Counted from the stretch's first letter, positions 31,070 to 41,307 are shown. The stretch is 64,000 nt of DNA from Actinomycetes bacterium (GCA_021790675.1 JAJYGN010000087.1:1-64000); one strand, 5' to 3'. Notes: generated from the letters alone by a model not told the origin. Numbers and translations: made by a program.

Positions 31070-32183
31070 GACGTTACCCACCACGCGCCGCGTGCTGGCG
31101 CGCCCCTTCGCCAGAGCCCTCCTCGCCTACCTCGCCGCGCGCCTGATCACCCTCGGTGCCGTCGCGCTCGGCAACGTGTGGACCCACCACAGCTGGGTGA
31201 GCGACCTGTCGACATGGGACGGCGCGTGGTTCTTGAGGGCGGTCTATCACGGCTGGCCCGCGCATCTGCCGCTCGTCGACGGCCACGTCGGTGCGAGCCC
31301 CGTCGCCTTCTTCCCCCTGCTGCCCCTGCTTGTTCGCGGACTCGCCGACGCCACCGGTCTCGGCGCGGCGACGGTCGGCATCATCGTCAGCGGGCTCTCC
31401 GGCCTGGGAGCGGTCTACGCCGTCGGGGCTCTGACCCGCCGATTCGCCGACGCCGCGACCGCCGAGCGCGCGGCCCTGCTGTTCGCACTCAGTCCGGGAA
31501 GCTTCGTCTTCAGCCTCATCTACGCCGAAGGGCTCCTCATCGTGTTCGCCGCCCTGGGCCTGAGCGCTCTCCTCCAACGCCGCTGGCTCCTCGCCGGCGT
31601 GCTCGGCGCGTTCGCCAGTTTCACCTCGCCCGTGGGACTCGCCTTCGCTGTCACCTGCGCCGTGGTGGCGCTCGTCGCCCTCTGGCGCGAACACGCGTGG
31701 GGAGCTCTCGTGGCGCCACTGTTCGCACCGATGGGATTCATTGCCTGGATGATCTACCTCTGGCGTCACACGGGCTCTCTCATGGCCTGGCGAGACACCG
31801 AACGCTACGGCTGGAACAGTTTCCCGTCTCTCGTCTATCCCTTCCGGATCCTGGGCAAATTCCTCTCCAACCCCTTATCGCCCACGATGACGGGCCAGAT
31901 ACTCTTCTGGGGAACGATGGTGGCGATCTATCTCACCGTGCTGATGTTCCGCCAGCACCTCCCGCTCGCCGTCACTGCCTACGGCGTGAGCGCCGTCGTG
32001 CTCTTTGCGATCTCTTCACCCGTGGGGCTGCGCCCGCGCTTTCTCATGCTGGCCTTTCCACTCACGATCGCCGCGGCCACGCGGTGGGAGGGGAAGAAGT
32101 TTCGCGTCGTGCTCGCCGTTTCTGTCGTCGCGCTCGCTCTCATGACGATCGAAACGCTCACCTCCTGGGCAGTCTTCCCCTAG
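31050..32183 (+). CDS. Second PIG-V-like polytopic mannosyltransferase
   Basis: STWDGAWFLRAVYHGWP, AFFPLLPLLVRGLAD, SFVFSLIYAEGLLIVFAALGLSAL; start inferred (GTG 31050). Confidence 0.72.
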   Translation: MPIVSLETLPTTRRVLARPFARALLAYLAARLITLGAVALGNVWTHHSWVSDLSTWDGAWFLRAVYHGWPAHLPLVDGHVGASPVAFFPLLPLLVRGLADATGLGAATVGIIVSGLSGLGAVYAVGALTRRFADAATAERAALLFALSPGSFVFSLIYAEGLLIVFAALGLSALLQRRWLLAGVLGAFASFTSPVGLAFAVTCAVVALVALWREHAWGALVAPLFAPMGFIAWMIYLWRHTGSLMAWRDTERYGWNSFPSLVYPFRILGKFLSNPLSPTMTGQILFWGTMVAIYLTVLMFRQHLPLAVTAYGVSAVVLFAISSPVGLRPRFLMLAFPLTIAAATRWEGKKFRVVLAVSVVALALMTIETLTSWAVFP

Positions 32184-32189
32184 GGACGT

Positions 32190-32555
32190 TCAGTCGGGAA
32201 TCTGCGTGGTCAGGCAGAAGGGGTGCCCGGCCGGGTCAATCAACACGAAGTATCGATCGGGCGCGGGCTGGACGTCGGCGAGCCGCGCCCCCAATTCGAT
32301 TGCGCGCGCACTGGTTGCCTCCAGTTCATCGACCGCGAGATCGAGGTGGATCTGCTTGGCCACGTCACCGTCGGGCCAGGTAGCGCGCCGGTATCCATCA
32401 ACCTTCTGCGCCGTGATCCACAGTCCGGGGACCTTGACCGCCGCGAAGGCCGCGAGCTCGACGACCACCTCGCCGTCGAGCAGCGCCGCCCAAAATCGTG
32501 CGAGTGACCCCGGGTCCTCACAGTCCAACGCAATCGAACCCATTCGTATCGACAC
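32190..32555 (-). CDS. VOC/glyoxalase-like domain protein
   Basis: SIALDCEDPGSLARFWAALLDGEV...KQIHLDLAVDELEATSARAIELGARLADVQP...VLIDPAGHPFCL. Confidence 0.82.
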   Translation of the reverse strand: MSIRMGSIALDCEDPGSLARFWAALLDGEVVVELAAFAAVKVPGLWITAQKVDGYRRATWPDGDVAKQIHLDLAVDELEATSARAIELGARLADVQPAPDRYFVLIDPAGHPFCLTTQIPD

Positions 32556-32628
32556 GGCACCCCCCGTCACCCTTCGAACGAGACCAGCGTAGGTGGCGGC
32601 CACGACACGACACGGTGCGACAACTTCT

Positions 32629-33954
32629 TCACGAGAGGCGAAGGTGCGGCCCCGCGTGCGCGAGGAACCAATCACGAGCCGCGTGGGCAACGGCCTCCAA
32701 AGCACCCGGCTCTTCGAAGAGGTGCGTGGCGCCGGGAATCACCTCGAGACGATTCTCGCAGCGCAGGCGTCTTTGAGCCATTTGGTTGAGCTCCAACACT
32801 TCGGCGTCGGCCCCACCGACGATCAGCAGCGTGGGCGCCACGACGTCGCCCAGGCGCTCGCCCGCGAGATCGGGTCGTCCGCCACGCGACACGACCGCCG
32901 CGATCTGACCGCCGCGGTCGGCCGCCGCCCACAGCGCCGCGGCCGCCCCGGTGCTGGCACCGAAGTAGGCAACGGGCAGACGACTTAGTCCCTCCTCGCG
33001 AAGGAGCCACTCGGTAGCGGCTTCGAGGCGCGAGGCGAGCAACGCAATGTCAAAGACGGCCGTGCGCTCGCGGGCCTCCTCTTCGCTGAGTAGATCGAGC
33101 AGCAGCGTCGCGAACCCCGCCTCCACCAAGACCTCGGCCACGTACTGGTTGCGCGGGCTGAGCCGACTACTGCCACTTCCATGGGCGAAAAGAACCACGC
33201 CCACGGCAGAAGGTGGAACTAGCAGATGACCGGTCAATTGAACTTTGCCGGCCGTGACGATGGCGTTGTTTCCTCGCTCCGCGTCGACGCGACCTGGGTC
33301 ACTTCGCACGCTCTCGGTCCGCTCACGAGCTCGCTCGAGGATGACCACCACGTCGGCGTCGTCGGTCTGAGAGAAGTCCACGTACGCCTGACCGACCGCG
33401 TAGAACGACTCGGGCGTCTCAAGACAGACGTACTCGTCGGCGACGTCGCCGAGCATGGACTGCCATCCCGGCGGCGCCACGGGCACCGCGAGGACGACGT
33501 GTGATGCGCCCTGTGAGCGCGCGATCTGGCACGCGGCGCGGACGGTCGAACCCGTGGCCACGCCGTCGTCGACGATCACCACTGATCGATCCGCCAGATC
33601 ACGACGTGCGTGACCCGCACGAAAGCGACGAGTACGTCGATCGAGCTTGGCGCGTTCACGCCTCTCGACGTCCGCTAGTTCTTTCGGCGTCGCACCGACT
33701 ACGCGCACCACTTCGTCATTGATGACCCGTGTGCCGCCTTCGCCAATCGCACCCATTCCCAGTTCGGGCTGATGCGGCGCGCCCAGCTTGCGCACGACGA
33801 TCACGTCAAGCGGTGCCGACAGAGCCAACGCGACCTCCGCCGCGACGGGCACCCCACCGCGCGCCAGTCCGAGTACGACGACGTTGCTTCCTCGTAGATG
33901 GGCCAACTTCGCAGCGAGTTGACGTCCCGCGTCGGCGCGGTCGATAAAGGTCAC
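32629..33954 (-). CDS. Phosphoribosyltransferase domain fused to a dienelactone hydrolase-like alpha/beta hydrolase
   Basis: N-terminal VVLGLARGGVPVAAEVA...VVIVDDGVATGSTVRAA PRTase; C-terminal VVLFAHGSGSSRLSPRN...VAYFGASTGAAAAL hydrolase. Confidence 0.85.
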   Translation of the reverse strand: MTFIDRADAGRQLAAKLAHLRGSNVVVLGLARGGVPVAAEVALALSAPLDVIVVRKLGAPHQPELGMGAIGEGGTRVINDEVVRVVGATPKELADVERRERAKLDRRTRRFRAGHARRDLADRSVVIVDDGVATGSTVRAACQIARSQGASHVVLAVPVAPPGWQSMLGDVADEYVCLETPESFYAVGQAYVDFSQTDDADVVVILERARERTESVRSDPGRVDAERGNNAIVTAGKVQLTGHLLVPPSAVGVVLFAHGSGSSRLSPRNQYVAEVLVEAGFATLLLDLLSEEEARERTAVFDIALLASRLEAATEWLLREEGLSRLPVAYFGASTGAAAALWAAADRGGQIAAVVSRGGRPDLAGERLGDVVAPTLLIVGGADAEVLELNQMAQRRLRCENRLEVIPGATHLFEEPGALEAVAHAARDWFLAHAGPHLRLS

Positions 33955-34133
33955 ACTCGCCTCCTCTCCCAAGTTCAGTCTGGCCCCGGTCCAACCCCTA
34001 GTGCCGCGAATGTCGAAAAGACGTCTTTTGACGCGAATCCCGTGTATCACCCCTCCGAAAGAGTGCCCCTACGAGGAAAATCAATGATCTCGAGAAGGCT
34101 TAGGAATGGTCATGCAGGGGTGACGAAACTCCG

Positions 34134-34163
34134 TTGATATTTGAAATCTTCTGATTTGATAAT
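34134..34163 (+). promoter_or_regulatory. Sigma70-like promoter for the Rpf-like gene
   Basis: TTGATA (34134-34139), 18-bp spacer, GATAAT (34158-34163); implies a ~230-nt leader before the ATG at 34402. Confidence 0.45.
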
Positions 34164-34401
34164 CCCTGATAAGCGGCCAATTTTTGATAGGATTAAGGAC
34201 ACTCGACAGTTTCAATTCCACCAACGACCCCTATCATTGATCCGGCAGCAACGACTGCTTCGATATCACGCCACAGCCCTGTGGATCATGTGACCAACCA
34301 ATGGAGTCGCCTGGTGGGCGCGAGACGCACACCAGCGCGCGTGGCGCTTTCGTCGAGATCGACGTAGCGCGTCGCGACGGGCCCCGTTCAAGGAGAGCAC
34401 A

Positions 34402-34860
34402 ATGCGACGACTTTTGTTCGCTTTGTTACTAGCACCGATCAACGTGGTGACGTCGCACGCACCATCGACCACCGCACCCAGCCCCCAGGCGACCACCGTC
34501 GAGCTCGCTGCTCGCACGACGCCACGCGCGCCCGCAATTCGGATTCGACACGCCAATATTCAGACGGTGCTCACCATGCGCGAGCTTCGCGCGAGCGCTC
34601 TACGGCTGCGGGTGAGCGTGAATCAACTGCGCGCCATGTGGCAACGCGTCGCGATCTGCGAAGTGGCCGGCAATTGGTCGATGGTTGGCCCGGTGTACTC
34701 CGGCATCGGATTCCTCAACTCGACGTGGTCGCACTATGGCGGCACGCGCTACGCACCTCTCGCGGGCCTCGCCACGCGCGACGAGCAGATACTCATCGGC
34801 ATGCAAGTGACCGGTGGCTACGTACCCGACCAGTACGGGTGCTCCCCCGTCGGCTGGTAA
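34402..34860 (+). CDS. Secreted transglycosylase-like/Rpf-like protein
   Basis: Signal peptide MRRLLFALLLAPINVVTSHA; WQRVAICEVAGNWSMVGPVYSGIGFLNSTWSHYGGTRYAPLAGLATRDEQI with the catalytic-type Glu. Confidence 0.72.
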   Translation: MRRLLFALLLAPINVVTSHAPSTTAPSPQATTVELAARTTPRAPAIRIRHANIQTVLTMRELRASALRLRVSVNQLRAMWQRVAICEVAGNWSMVGPVYSGIGFLNSTWSHYGGTRYAPLAGLATRDEQILIGMQVTGGYVPDQYGCSPVGW

Positions 34861-34876
34861 GCAATCAATATCTCTT

Positions 34877-36616
34877 TCAGTTCGCGTTGACCGCACGGTC
34901 GGCGACCTGGCGCGCCCACTTGTAGTCCGCTTTGCCGTTCGGCGCCCGACGCACCGCGTCGAGCACGACGTAGGACTTGGGAATCTTGTAGTGCGCCAGC
35001 GAGCCGCGTAAGAAGTCGGCGAGATCACTCTCGCTGATCGCGTGCGGGGTGGGCGAGCCGACCACGGCGACGACTCGCTGTCCGAAACGCTCGTCGTCGA
35101 GTCCAACCACCAGGCAGTCGTCGACCAACGCGTGACGCTTGACCGCTTCTTCGACCTCTTCGGCGAAGACCTTCTCACCACCGGTGTTGATGCTCATCGA
35201 TCCCCGGCCCAGCAGCGTGACGCTGCCGTCCTCGCCCACCGTTGCCCAGTCCCCCGTCAGCGCGTAGCCCTGACCATCGATGCGCAGGAACGTCGAAGCC
35301 GTCTTGTCGGGGTCCTTGTAGTAGGCAAAGGCCGCGGTACGACTGGCGAGCATGCCCCGCTCGCCCGTGCCCCGCGTGACGTCACGGCCCTCAGGGGTCA
35401 CGACCTTGGTCGTCGGTGCCAGGGCGAAGTGGGCGGTGGCCGCACCCACCTCGTGCGTCGCGCCACTCGCGCCAAAGCCCAGGCCCTCCGTCGAGCCCAA
35501 CGAATCAACGAGAGTCGCATTGAGACGTTCGCGCAGCCCGTCCTTGATCTCGGCGCTCCAGATGGCGCCCGAGGACATCACGTGGCGCACGCTCGATACG
35601 TCCACAAGTCGTCCCTGGGCCTCGCGACGCTCAAGGGCTCGTAGCAGCGGGCGGGCGAACGCGTCGCCGACGATGACGATTCGCGTGGCGCCCCGCTCCT
35701 CAGTGAGTCGCCACACCTCGTCGGGATCGAAAGACCGCGATTCGAGCAGGACGACCGTTCCTCCCACCATGAGAGCCGGCATGGCACCGATCCACATGCC
35801 GGTGCCGTGCATCAGAGGACAGCAAGGGATGGAGACCTCCGGATCGGACGTGGCGAACGATCTCATGAGCTCGCGCACGTCATCGCGCGACGTCGGCACT
35901 GACTCCAAGAGTCCGAGGGACACCGCCGACACCAGCAGGCGTTCGATGAACTCGCCCTGGGGGAACATGACGCCCTTGGGGAGCCCGGTCGTGCCGCCGG
36001 TGTAGAGCATGTAGAGATCCTCAGGCGCACGCTCCTGGCGCGCCTGTGGCTCGTGGTCGGCGAGCAGTTCACTCATGCGCTCGACGCCGTCGAGCCGCTC
36101 TCCACCATCGTCAACGTCGACGAAGAGTCGGACGTTGGTGAGCCGGTCTCGCACGCGGCCCACGCACTCTGACAACGACGAGTGGAACACCAGGGCCTCG
36201 GCATCGGAGTTCTCGATGAGATAGACCAACTCGTCATCGAGATAGCGATAGTTGACATTCACCGCAACGGCGCGGTGCTTGAACGCCCCATACTGGGCGA
36301 TCAAGTACTCGGGGCAGTTGTGCAAGTACAGCGCGACCTTGCCGGCGCGAGTCACTCCCGCCTCCTCGAGCGCTGCGGCGAAGCGGGCCGCCGCGTCGTC
36401 GAACTCGGCGTAGCTGAGTCGACGCGAACCCTGGATGATCGCGTCACGCTCCGGCACGGCGTCAACTACGTCTTCCCAGAACGATGCAAAGTCGATCAAC
36501 TCGCCCCCCGGCCATCGTGGCCGCGCCGATTCGCACCACGTTCGCTTCACGATAAACGATGCGCGCCGACGAATGCGTTTCACGACGCCCTCGGTGCCGA
36601 GTTCTCCAAGAGCCAC
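34877..36616 (-). CDS. Acyl-CoA synthetase (AMP-forming)
   Basis: YMLYTGGTTGLPKGVMFPQGE, LGSTEGLGFG, GYALTGDWATVGEDGSVTLLGRGSMSINTGGEKVFAEEVEE, NGKADYKWA. Start uncertain. Confidence 0.92.
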   Translation of the reverse strand: MALGELGTEGVVKRIRRRASFIVKRTWCESARPRWPGGELIDFASFWEDVVDAVPERDAIIQGSRRLSYAEFDDAAARFAAALEEAGVTRAGKVALYLHNCPEYLIAQYGAFKHRAVAVNVNYRYLDDELVYLIENSDAEALVFHSSLSECVGRVRDRLTNVRLFVDVDDGGERLDGVERMSELLADHEPQARQERAPEDLYMLYTGGTTGLPKGVMFPQGEFIERLLVSAVSLGLLESVPTSRDDVRELMRSFATSDPEVSIPCCPLMHGTGMWIGAMPALMVGGTVVLLESRSFDPDEVWRLTEERGATRIVIVGDAFARPLLRALERREAQGRLVDVSSVRHVMSSGAIWSAEIKDGLRERLNATLVDSLGSTEGLGFGASGATHEVGAATAHFALAPTTKVVTPEGRDVTRGTGERGMLASRTAAFAYYKDPDKTASTFLRIDGQGYALTGDWATVGEDGSVTLLGRGSMSINTGGEKVFAEEVEEAVKRHALVDDCLVVGLDDERFGQRVVAVVGSPTPHAISESDLADFLRGSLAHYKIPKSYVVLDAVRRAPNGKADYKWARQVADRAVNAN

Positions 36617-36630
36617 CGGCCCAGAGTTCG

Positions 36631-37539
36631 CTAGAGAGCCCCCATCCAGTCCCTGATGCCTAGGGTGGTGGCCACCAGGCGAACGATGGCCCCGCCCCCC
36701 GAGTCATGGCCAACGCCGCGGCGAGCTCCGTCGCCTCGCCACTGGGTCACGGTGACACCACCGCAGCCTCCTGGGTCGGCCACCACCGTCGCGAAGGGCC
36801 CCGACGCGCCCGCGCGCCAAAACGACAGGGTCATCGTCGCGCCGACGTCCAACGGGCAGGACGTGACTCCCGGCGTCGCGACCGGTGCCGCGTTGATCGC
36901 CGAGCGAATCACATCGATGGTCGCAGGCGACGTCACCGTCACCGTCGTCACCCGATGAGACCTGACGTTGAGTCCGCGATCCATCGTGACGACGATCTTG
37001 ACGGCCCCGCTCGCCACCAGTGCGTACCGCGACTTGCGCGGCGTCCAGAGGGCGTCGGCGTCCACTCGCACCCCCAGCTCGCCAGAGGGTCCGACGACCA
37101 TCGAATACTGGAGCTGCGCCTCGGACAGGGTAGGCGGAGTCGCGAAAGAGAAGGTCAGGGTGTGCGACGTCGATTGTCCGGGCCCGCTACCGGTGCCCCA
37201 TCCCGTGCGCGTTCCCCCGTGCGGAACGTGGGTTTCGAACCAGTTGAGTGCCCATTCGCCCCGCGCCACCACGTAGAAACGTGTCAGGTCGATCTGGTCC
37301 GGATCGAGCGAGCTCGCACCCATCGAAAGCAGCGCCGGATCGAGCGAGGAATCATTGCGTGTCACCTCGTGTGTACCGCTCGGCATGGCCAGTGCCGCGA
37401 GCAGGTGACGGGCCTCGAGGACCGCAGACGTGCGGCGCTGGGCGTTGGTGGGTCCGAGTGTCGAGGCCGTGGCGACACCGGCGACGGAACCCACTATCGC
37501 GAGGGCGAGCGCGAATACCGCCAGCCAACGACGTGCCAT
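36631..37539 (-). CDS. Secreted/membrane-anchored hypothetical protein
   Basis: MARRWLAVFALALAIVGSVAGVATAS signal sequence; no recognised domain. Confidence 0.55.
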   Translation of the reverse strand: MARRWLAVFALALAIVGSVAGVATASTLGPTNAQRRTSAVLEARHLLAALAMPSGTHEVTRNDSSLDPALLSMGASSLDPDQIDLTRFYVVARGEWALNWFETHVPHGGTRTGWGTGSGPGQSTSHTLTFSFATPPTLSEAQLQYSMVVGPSGELGVRVDADALWTPRKSRYALVASGAVKIVVTMDRGLNVRSHRVTTVTVTSPATIDVIRSAINAAPVATPGVTSCPLDVGATMTLSFWRAGASGPFATVVADPGGCGGVTVTQWRGDGARRGVGHDSGGGAIVRLVATTLGIRDWMGAL

Positions 37540-37733
37540 GACTAAAGGATCGCTCATACCACCCACTTGTCCCCCGAGCAGAACTCGTTACAGAGTCGTT
37601 CGAGGCGCGACGTCGAAGTGCGAAGCGACCGATTCGCCTCGCCGTCAGTGAAATAGACTGACCGGCGGCTCGCGCCACGATGTTTCATGAGTACCACGCT
37701 CGACCAACGAGGGTCTTTGAAAGGGAACTCCTG

Positions 37734-38840
37734 ATGTCCGATCAGAAGCGGAACACCCGGAAGAGCCCAGCTCGCACACCCAAAACGCCCTCGGCGAATC
37801 GGGCGGCCGCGGCGGCACACGCCGAGCGGATGCTGGACTTCTACCGCGAAATGCTCTTCATCCGTCGTTTCGAGGAGCGCGCCGCACGAAGCTACACCCA
37901 GGCCCTCATCGGCGGTTACTGCCACCTGAACCTCGGCGAGGAGGCCACCGTCGTCGGGCTGATCTCTCCGCTGCGCCCAACCGATTACCTCTTCACGAAC
38001 TATCGCGAGCACGGCTACGCGATCGCGCGCGGCATCGATCCACGACGCATCATGGCCGAACTCTACGGACGCGTGGACGGCGTCTCCAAGGGCTGGGGCG
38101 GCTCGATGCACATGTTCGACTTCGAGCACCGGCTCCTCGGCGGCTACGGCATTGTCGGCGGCCAGGTTCCCCTAGCCACCGGGGCGGCCCTGGCCATCGA
38201 CTACCGCGGCGGCGACGAGATCGTGATGTGCACCATGGGAGACGGCACCACCAACATTGGGGCCTTCCACGAGTCGCTCAACATCGCGGGGCTGTGGAAT
38301 CTTCCCATCGTCTACGTGATCGTGAACAATCGCTTGGGCATGGGGACGACGGTGGAAAAATCCTCTGCCGAGCCCGAGCTCTACAAGCGAGGTACCGCGT
38401 ATCGCATCGAAGCCTCGCGCGTCGACGGACTCGACCCGCTTGCGGTCGCCGAGGCGTCCGCCCACGCGATCGAGGTGGCGCGCTCGGGCCGACCCTACCT
38501 GCTCGAGGTGGTCTCAGAGCGACTGCGGGGACACTCCGTCGTCGACCCGGCGAAGTACCGCTCCGCCGAAGAGGTCGCGAGCCTCAAGGAGCACGACCCC
38601 GTGCACACGATGGCGGCTCGCCTGGTGGCCGAGGGGATCTCCGACGACGTGACCCTGGCCATCCTCGACCAAGAGGTCCTCGCCAACATCGAGGAGATCA
38701 GCGCCTTCGCCGAGGCCAGCGCCTTTCCCGACGTCGACACCCTCTTTGACTACAACTACGCCACCGCGGTCCCGAACGACTCTCGTCGACTTCCGGGCCA
38801 GCCCCTCTTCGGCGCAAACACGAGCGGAGCCCCGTCATGA
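37734..38840 (+). CDS. pdhA: Pyruvate/branched-chain 2-oxoacid dehydrogenase E1 alpha subunit
   Basis: GGSMHMFDFEHRLLGGYGIVGGQVPLATGAALA, GDGTTNIGAFHESLNIAGLWNLPIVYVIVNN (TPP motif). Confidence 0.94.
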   Translation: MSDQKRNTRKSPARTPKTPSANRAAAAAHAERMLDFYREMLFIRRFEERAARSYTQALIGGYCHLNLGEEATVVGLISPLRPTDYLFTNYREHGYAIARGIDPRRIMAELYGRVDGVSKGWGGSMHMFDFEHRLLGGYGIVGGQVPLATGAALAIDYRGGDEIVMCTMGDGTTNIGAFHESLNIAGLWNLPIVYVIVNNRLGMGTTVEKSSAEPELYKRGTAYRIEASRVDGLDPLAVAEASAHAIEVARSGRPYLLEVVSERLRGHSVVDPAKYRSAEEVASLKEHDPVHTMAARLVAEGISDDVTLAILDQEVLANIEEISAFAEASAFPDVDTLFDYNYATAVPNDSRRLPGQPLFGANTSGAPS

Positions 38841-39853
38841 CCCTGATGTCCTACCGCCAGGCCCTACACGACGCCCTGCGCTCGGAGATGCTGCGCGACG
38901 AGAACGTCCTGTTGATGGGCGAGGAGATCGGCGTCTTCGAGGGCTCCTACAAGATCACCGCCGGCCTTCTCGCCGAATTCGGCGAGAAGCGCGTGCGCGA
39001 CACCCCCATTGCCGAGGAGGGCTTCACGGGCGCCGCCATCGGCGCGGCGATGCTCGGCCTGCGCCCGGTGGTGGAGATCATGACCATCAATTTCTCGCTG
39101 CTGGCCCTCGACCAGATCGTCAACCACGCGGCCAAAATCTACGGCATGTTCGGGGGCCAGGCCAAAGTCCCTCTGGTCATTCGCACGCCCGGCGGCGGCG
39201 GTCAGCAACTGGGCGCCACCCACTCACAGAACATCGAGGTCTACTACGCCTTCGTGCCGGGCCTGAAGGTCGTCGCCCCCAGCACGCCCGCCGACGCCAA
39301 GGCCCTCCTAATCGCGGCGATCCGCGACGACGACCCGGTCCTCTTTCTCGAGAACCTGGCGCTTTACAACACCAAGGGTGAAGTGCCCAACCACGACACG
39401 CCGGCCGTGATCGGCAAGGCCGCGGTGACGCGCGAGGGACATCACCTAACCCTGATTGGCTACTCGCGCATGGCCCACGTGGCCAAGAAGGTCGCCGACC
39501 AGCTGGCCGACCACGACGGACTCGACATCGAGGTGATCGACCTGCGCAGCCTGCGCCCGCTCGACCGCGACACCATCATCGAGTCGGTGAAGAAGACCCA
39601 CGCCGCAGTCATCGTCGAGGACGACTGGCTCACCTACGGCATCGGCGCCGAGGTCGCAGCCTCGATCTCCGACGGTGCCTTCGACTACTTGGACGCGCCA
39701 GTTCGCCGCGTCGCGATGGCCGAAGTGCCCATGCCCTACTCCAAGAGCCTCGAGAGCGCCGCCCTGCCGTCTGAAAACGACGTCATCCAGGCCATCTACC
39801 AGACCCTCGAAGCCATCGGACATCGACGCACGAAGACAGGTCCCCATGATTGA
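38837..39853 (+). CDS. pdhB: Pyruvate/2-oxoacid dehydrogenase E1 beta subunit
   Basis: MTLMSYRQALHDALRSEMLRDENVLLMGEEIGVFEGSYKITAGL, DTPIAEEGFTGAAIGAAMLGLRPVVEIM, DLRSLRPLDRDTI. Confidence 0.94.
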   Translation: MTLMSYRQALHDALRSEMLRDENVLLMGEEIGVFEGSYKITAGLLAEFGEKRVRDTPIAEEGFTGAAIGAAMLGLRPVVEIMTINFSLLALDQIVNHAAKIYGMFGGQAKVPLVIRTPGGGGQQLGATHSQNIEVYYAFVPGLKVVAPSTPADAKALLIAAIRDDDPVLFLENLALYNTKGEVPNHDTPAVIGKAAVTREGHHLTLIGYSRMAHVAKKVADQLADHDGLDIEVIDLRSLRPLDRDTIIESVKKTHAAVIVEDDWLTYGIGAEVAASISDGAFDYLDAPVRRVAMAEVPMPYSKSLESAALPSENDVIQAIYQTLEAIGHRRTKTGPHD

Positions 39854-41144
39854 CATCACCATGCCCCGCCTGTCGGACACTATGGAAGAGGGCACGATCG
39901 CGCGCTGGCACAAGCAGCCCGGCGACGCGGTGAACGTCGGCGACATCCTGGTCGAGATCGAAACCGACAAGGCGACGATGGACTACGAGGCCTACGAGGC
40001 GGGCACCCTGGCCGAAATCCTGGTGCCCGAAGGAGAAGCTGCCACCATTGGCACTCCGATTGCTCGCCTCGACAACGGCAAGGCGAGCGCGTCCTCAAAC
40101 GCCCCGGCAAGCGCGGCGAGTGCGGCAACTGACGAGCCCGCCTCCTCACCGGTCCCTGCCGCGAACAACACACCGCAGGTGGAGGTTGCACCCGAGCCGA
40201 CGACCTCCGCGCCCGCGATAGTCGAGTCCGCCGAAGACGCCGAACGGCGCATCGCGTCTCCCCTCGTGCGCAAGCTCGCGCGCGAGCACGGCCTGGACCT
40301 ACGCCAGGTGCGCGGCAGTGGTCCGGGCGGACGCATCATCCGCGCCGACCTGGACGGGCTGCTCGCCGTCGCCGTCGCCGAGGCCGAGGCGCACACGGGC
40401 CCCGCGATGCCCCTCGCGAGCGGGCCTCTGCTGGATGCGAAACGGGGTTCTGAGCAGATTCCCTTCACCAACGTGCGCCGTGTGATCGCGCGCCGTCTTG
40501 GCGAGAGCGCGCGCACGGTCCCCCACTTCTACGCCACGGCCGTCGCCGACGCCGAAGCGCTGGTGCAGTTGCGCCGCGATCTCAACGAGCAACTGCTCGC
40601 CACGGGCCGGACCAAGGTCAGCCTGAACGACCTCCTCATTCGCGCCTGCGCGCTGGCACTTCGCGAGCACCCTCTCGTGAACGCCTCCTACGTGAACGAC
40701 GCCAGCACGACGATGCTCGTACACCACCGGATCAACATCGGCATCGCCGTCGCGTCCGTCAACGGTCTCGTCGTGCCTGTCATCTCCGACGCTGATCAAA
40801 AGAGCGTCAGCCAGCTTGGCGCGGAGGCCAAGCAGCTCGCCACCCAGGCCGGTACCAAGGGGCTCTCGCTCGACCAGATGTCGGGCGGAACGTTCACCAT
40901 CAGCAACCTCGGCATGTACGGCATCGAGGAGTTCACAGCGATCATCAACCCGCCAGAAAGCGCGATCTTGGCGGTCGGGGCAACCAAACGTGAGCCGGTC
41001 GGTGTGGGTGACGAGATCGTCCTGCGCCACCGACTGCGCTACACGCTGTCGGCCGATCACCGCATCATCGACGGTGCCTTGGCGGCCGAGTTCCTTCAGA
41101 CCCTCACGCGCCTCATCGAGAGCCCCCTCTCACTCATCGTCTAG
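39846..41144 (+). CDS. pdhC: Dihydrolipoamide acyltransferase E2
   Basis: Lipoyl domain EIETDKATMDYEAYEAG, E3-binding SPLVRKLAREHGLDLRQVRGSGPGGRIIRADL, catalytic TLSADHRIIDGALAAEFL; start MIDITMPRLSDTMEEG at 39846. Confidence 0.94.
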   Translation: MIDITMPRLSDTMEEGTIARWHKQPGDAVNVGDILVEIETDKATMDYEAYEAGTLAEILVPEGEAATIGTPIARLDNGKASASSNAPASAASAATDEPASSPVPAANNTPQVEVAPEPTTSAPAIVESAEDAERRIASPLVRKLAREHGLDLRQVRGSGPGGRIIRADLDGLLAVAVAEAEAHTGPAMPLASGPLLDAKRGSEQIPFTNVRRVIARRLGESARTVPHFYATAVADAEALVQLRRDLNEQLLATGRTKVSLNDLLIRACALALREHPLVNASYVNDASTTMLVHHRINIGIAVASVNGLVVPVISDADQKSVSQLGAEAKQLATQAGTKGLSLDQMSGGTFTISNLGMYGIEEFTAIINPPESAILAVGATKREPVGVGDEIVLRHRLRYTLSADHRIIDGALAAEFLQTLTRLIESPLSLIV

Positions 41145-41272
41145 TCCCTCTGACGCAAATCGCGAGGCGTCCGGTGATCTCCGAACGAGTGCTCGAGGAG
41201 ATCACCCGACTGACGAGGGATAAGGGTCGACGACAGCGTGACCTGATTTCGTCAATAAACACATTGTCGATA

Positions 41273-41301
41273 TTGCGGTAACGCCAAGGGTGCGGTACCA
41301 T
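41273..41301 (+). promoter_or_regulatory. Sigma70-like promoter upstream of putative ncRNA
   Basis: TTGCGG (41273-41278), 17-bp spacer, TACCAT (41296-41301). Confidence 0.5.
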
Positions 41302-41307
41302 GAAAGC

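Noticed and set aside
32629-33954. PRTase/alpha-beta hydrolase fusion as a novel architecture
   Set aside because: To my knowledge this fusion is already common in actinobacterial annotations; annotated but not claimed as new.
34164-34401. ydaO/c-di-AMP riboswitch upstream of the Rpf-like gene
   Set aside because: The conserved core was not recognisable by eye; kept only as a generic leader candidate.
37734-41144. PDH cluster lacking E3 as anomalous
   Set aside because: E3 is frequently encoded elsewhere in actinobacteria; not unusual.
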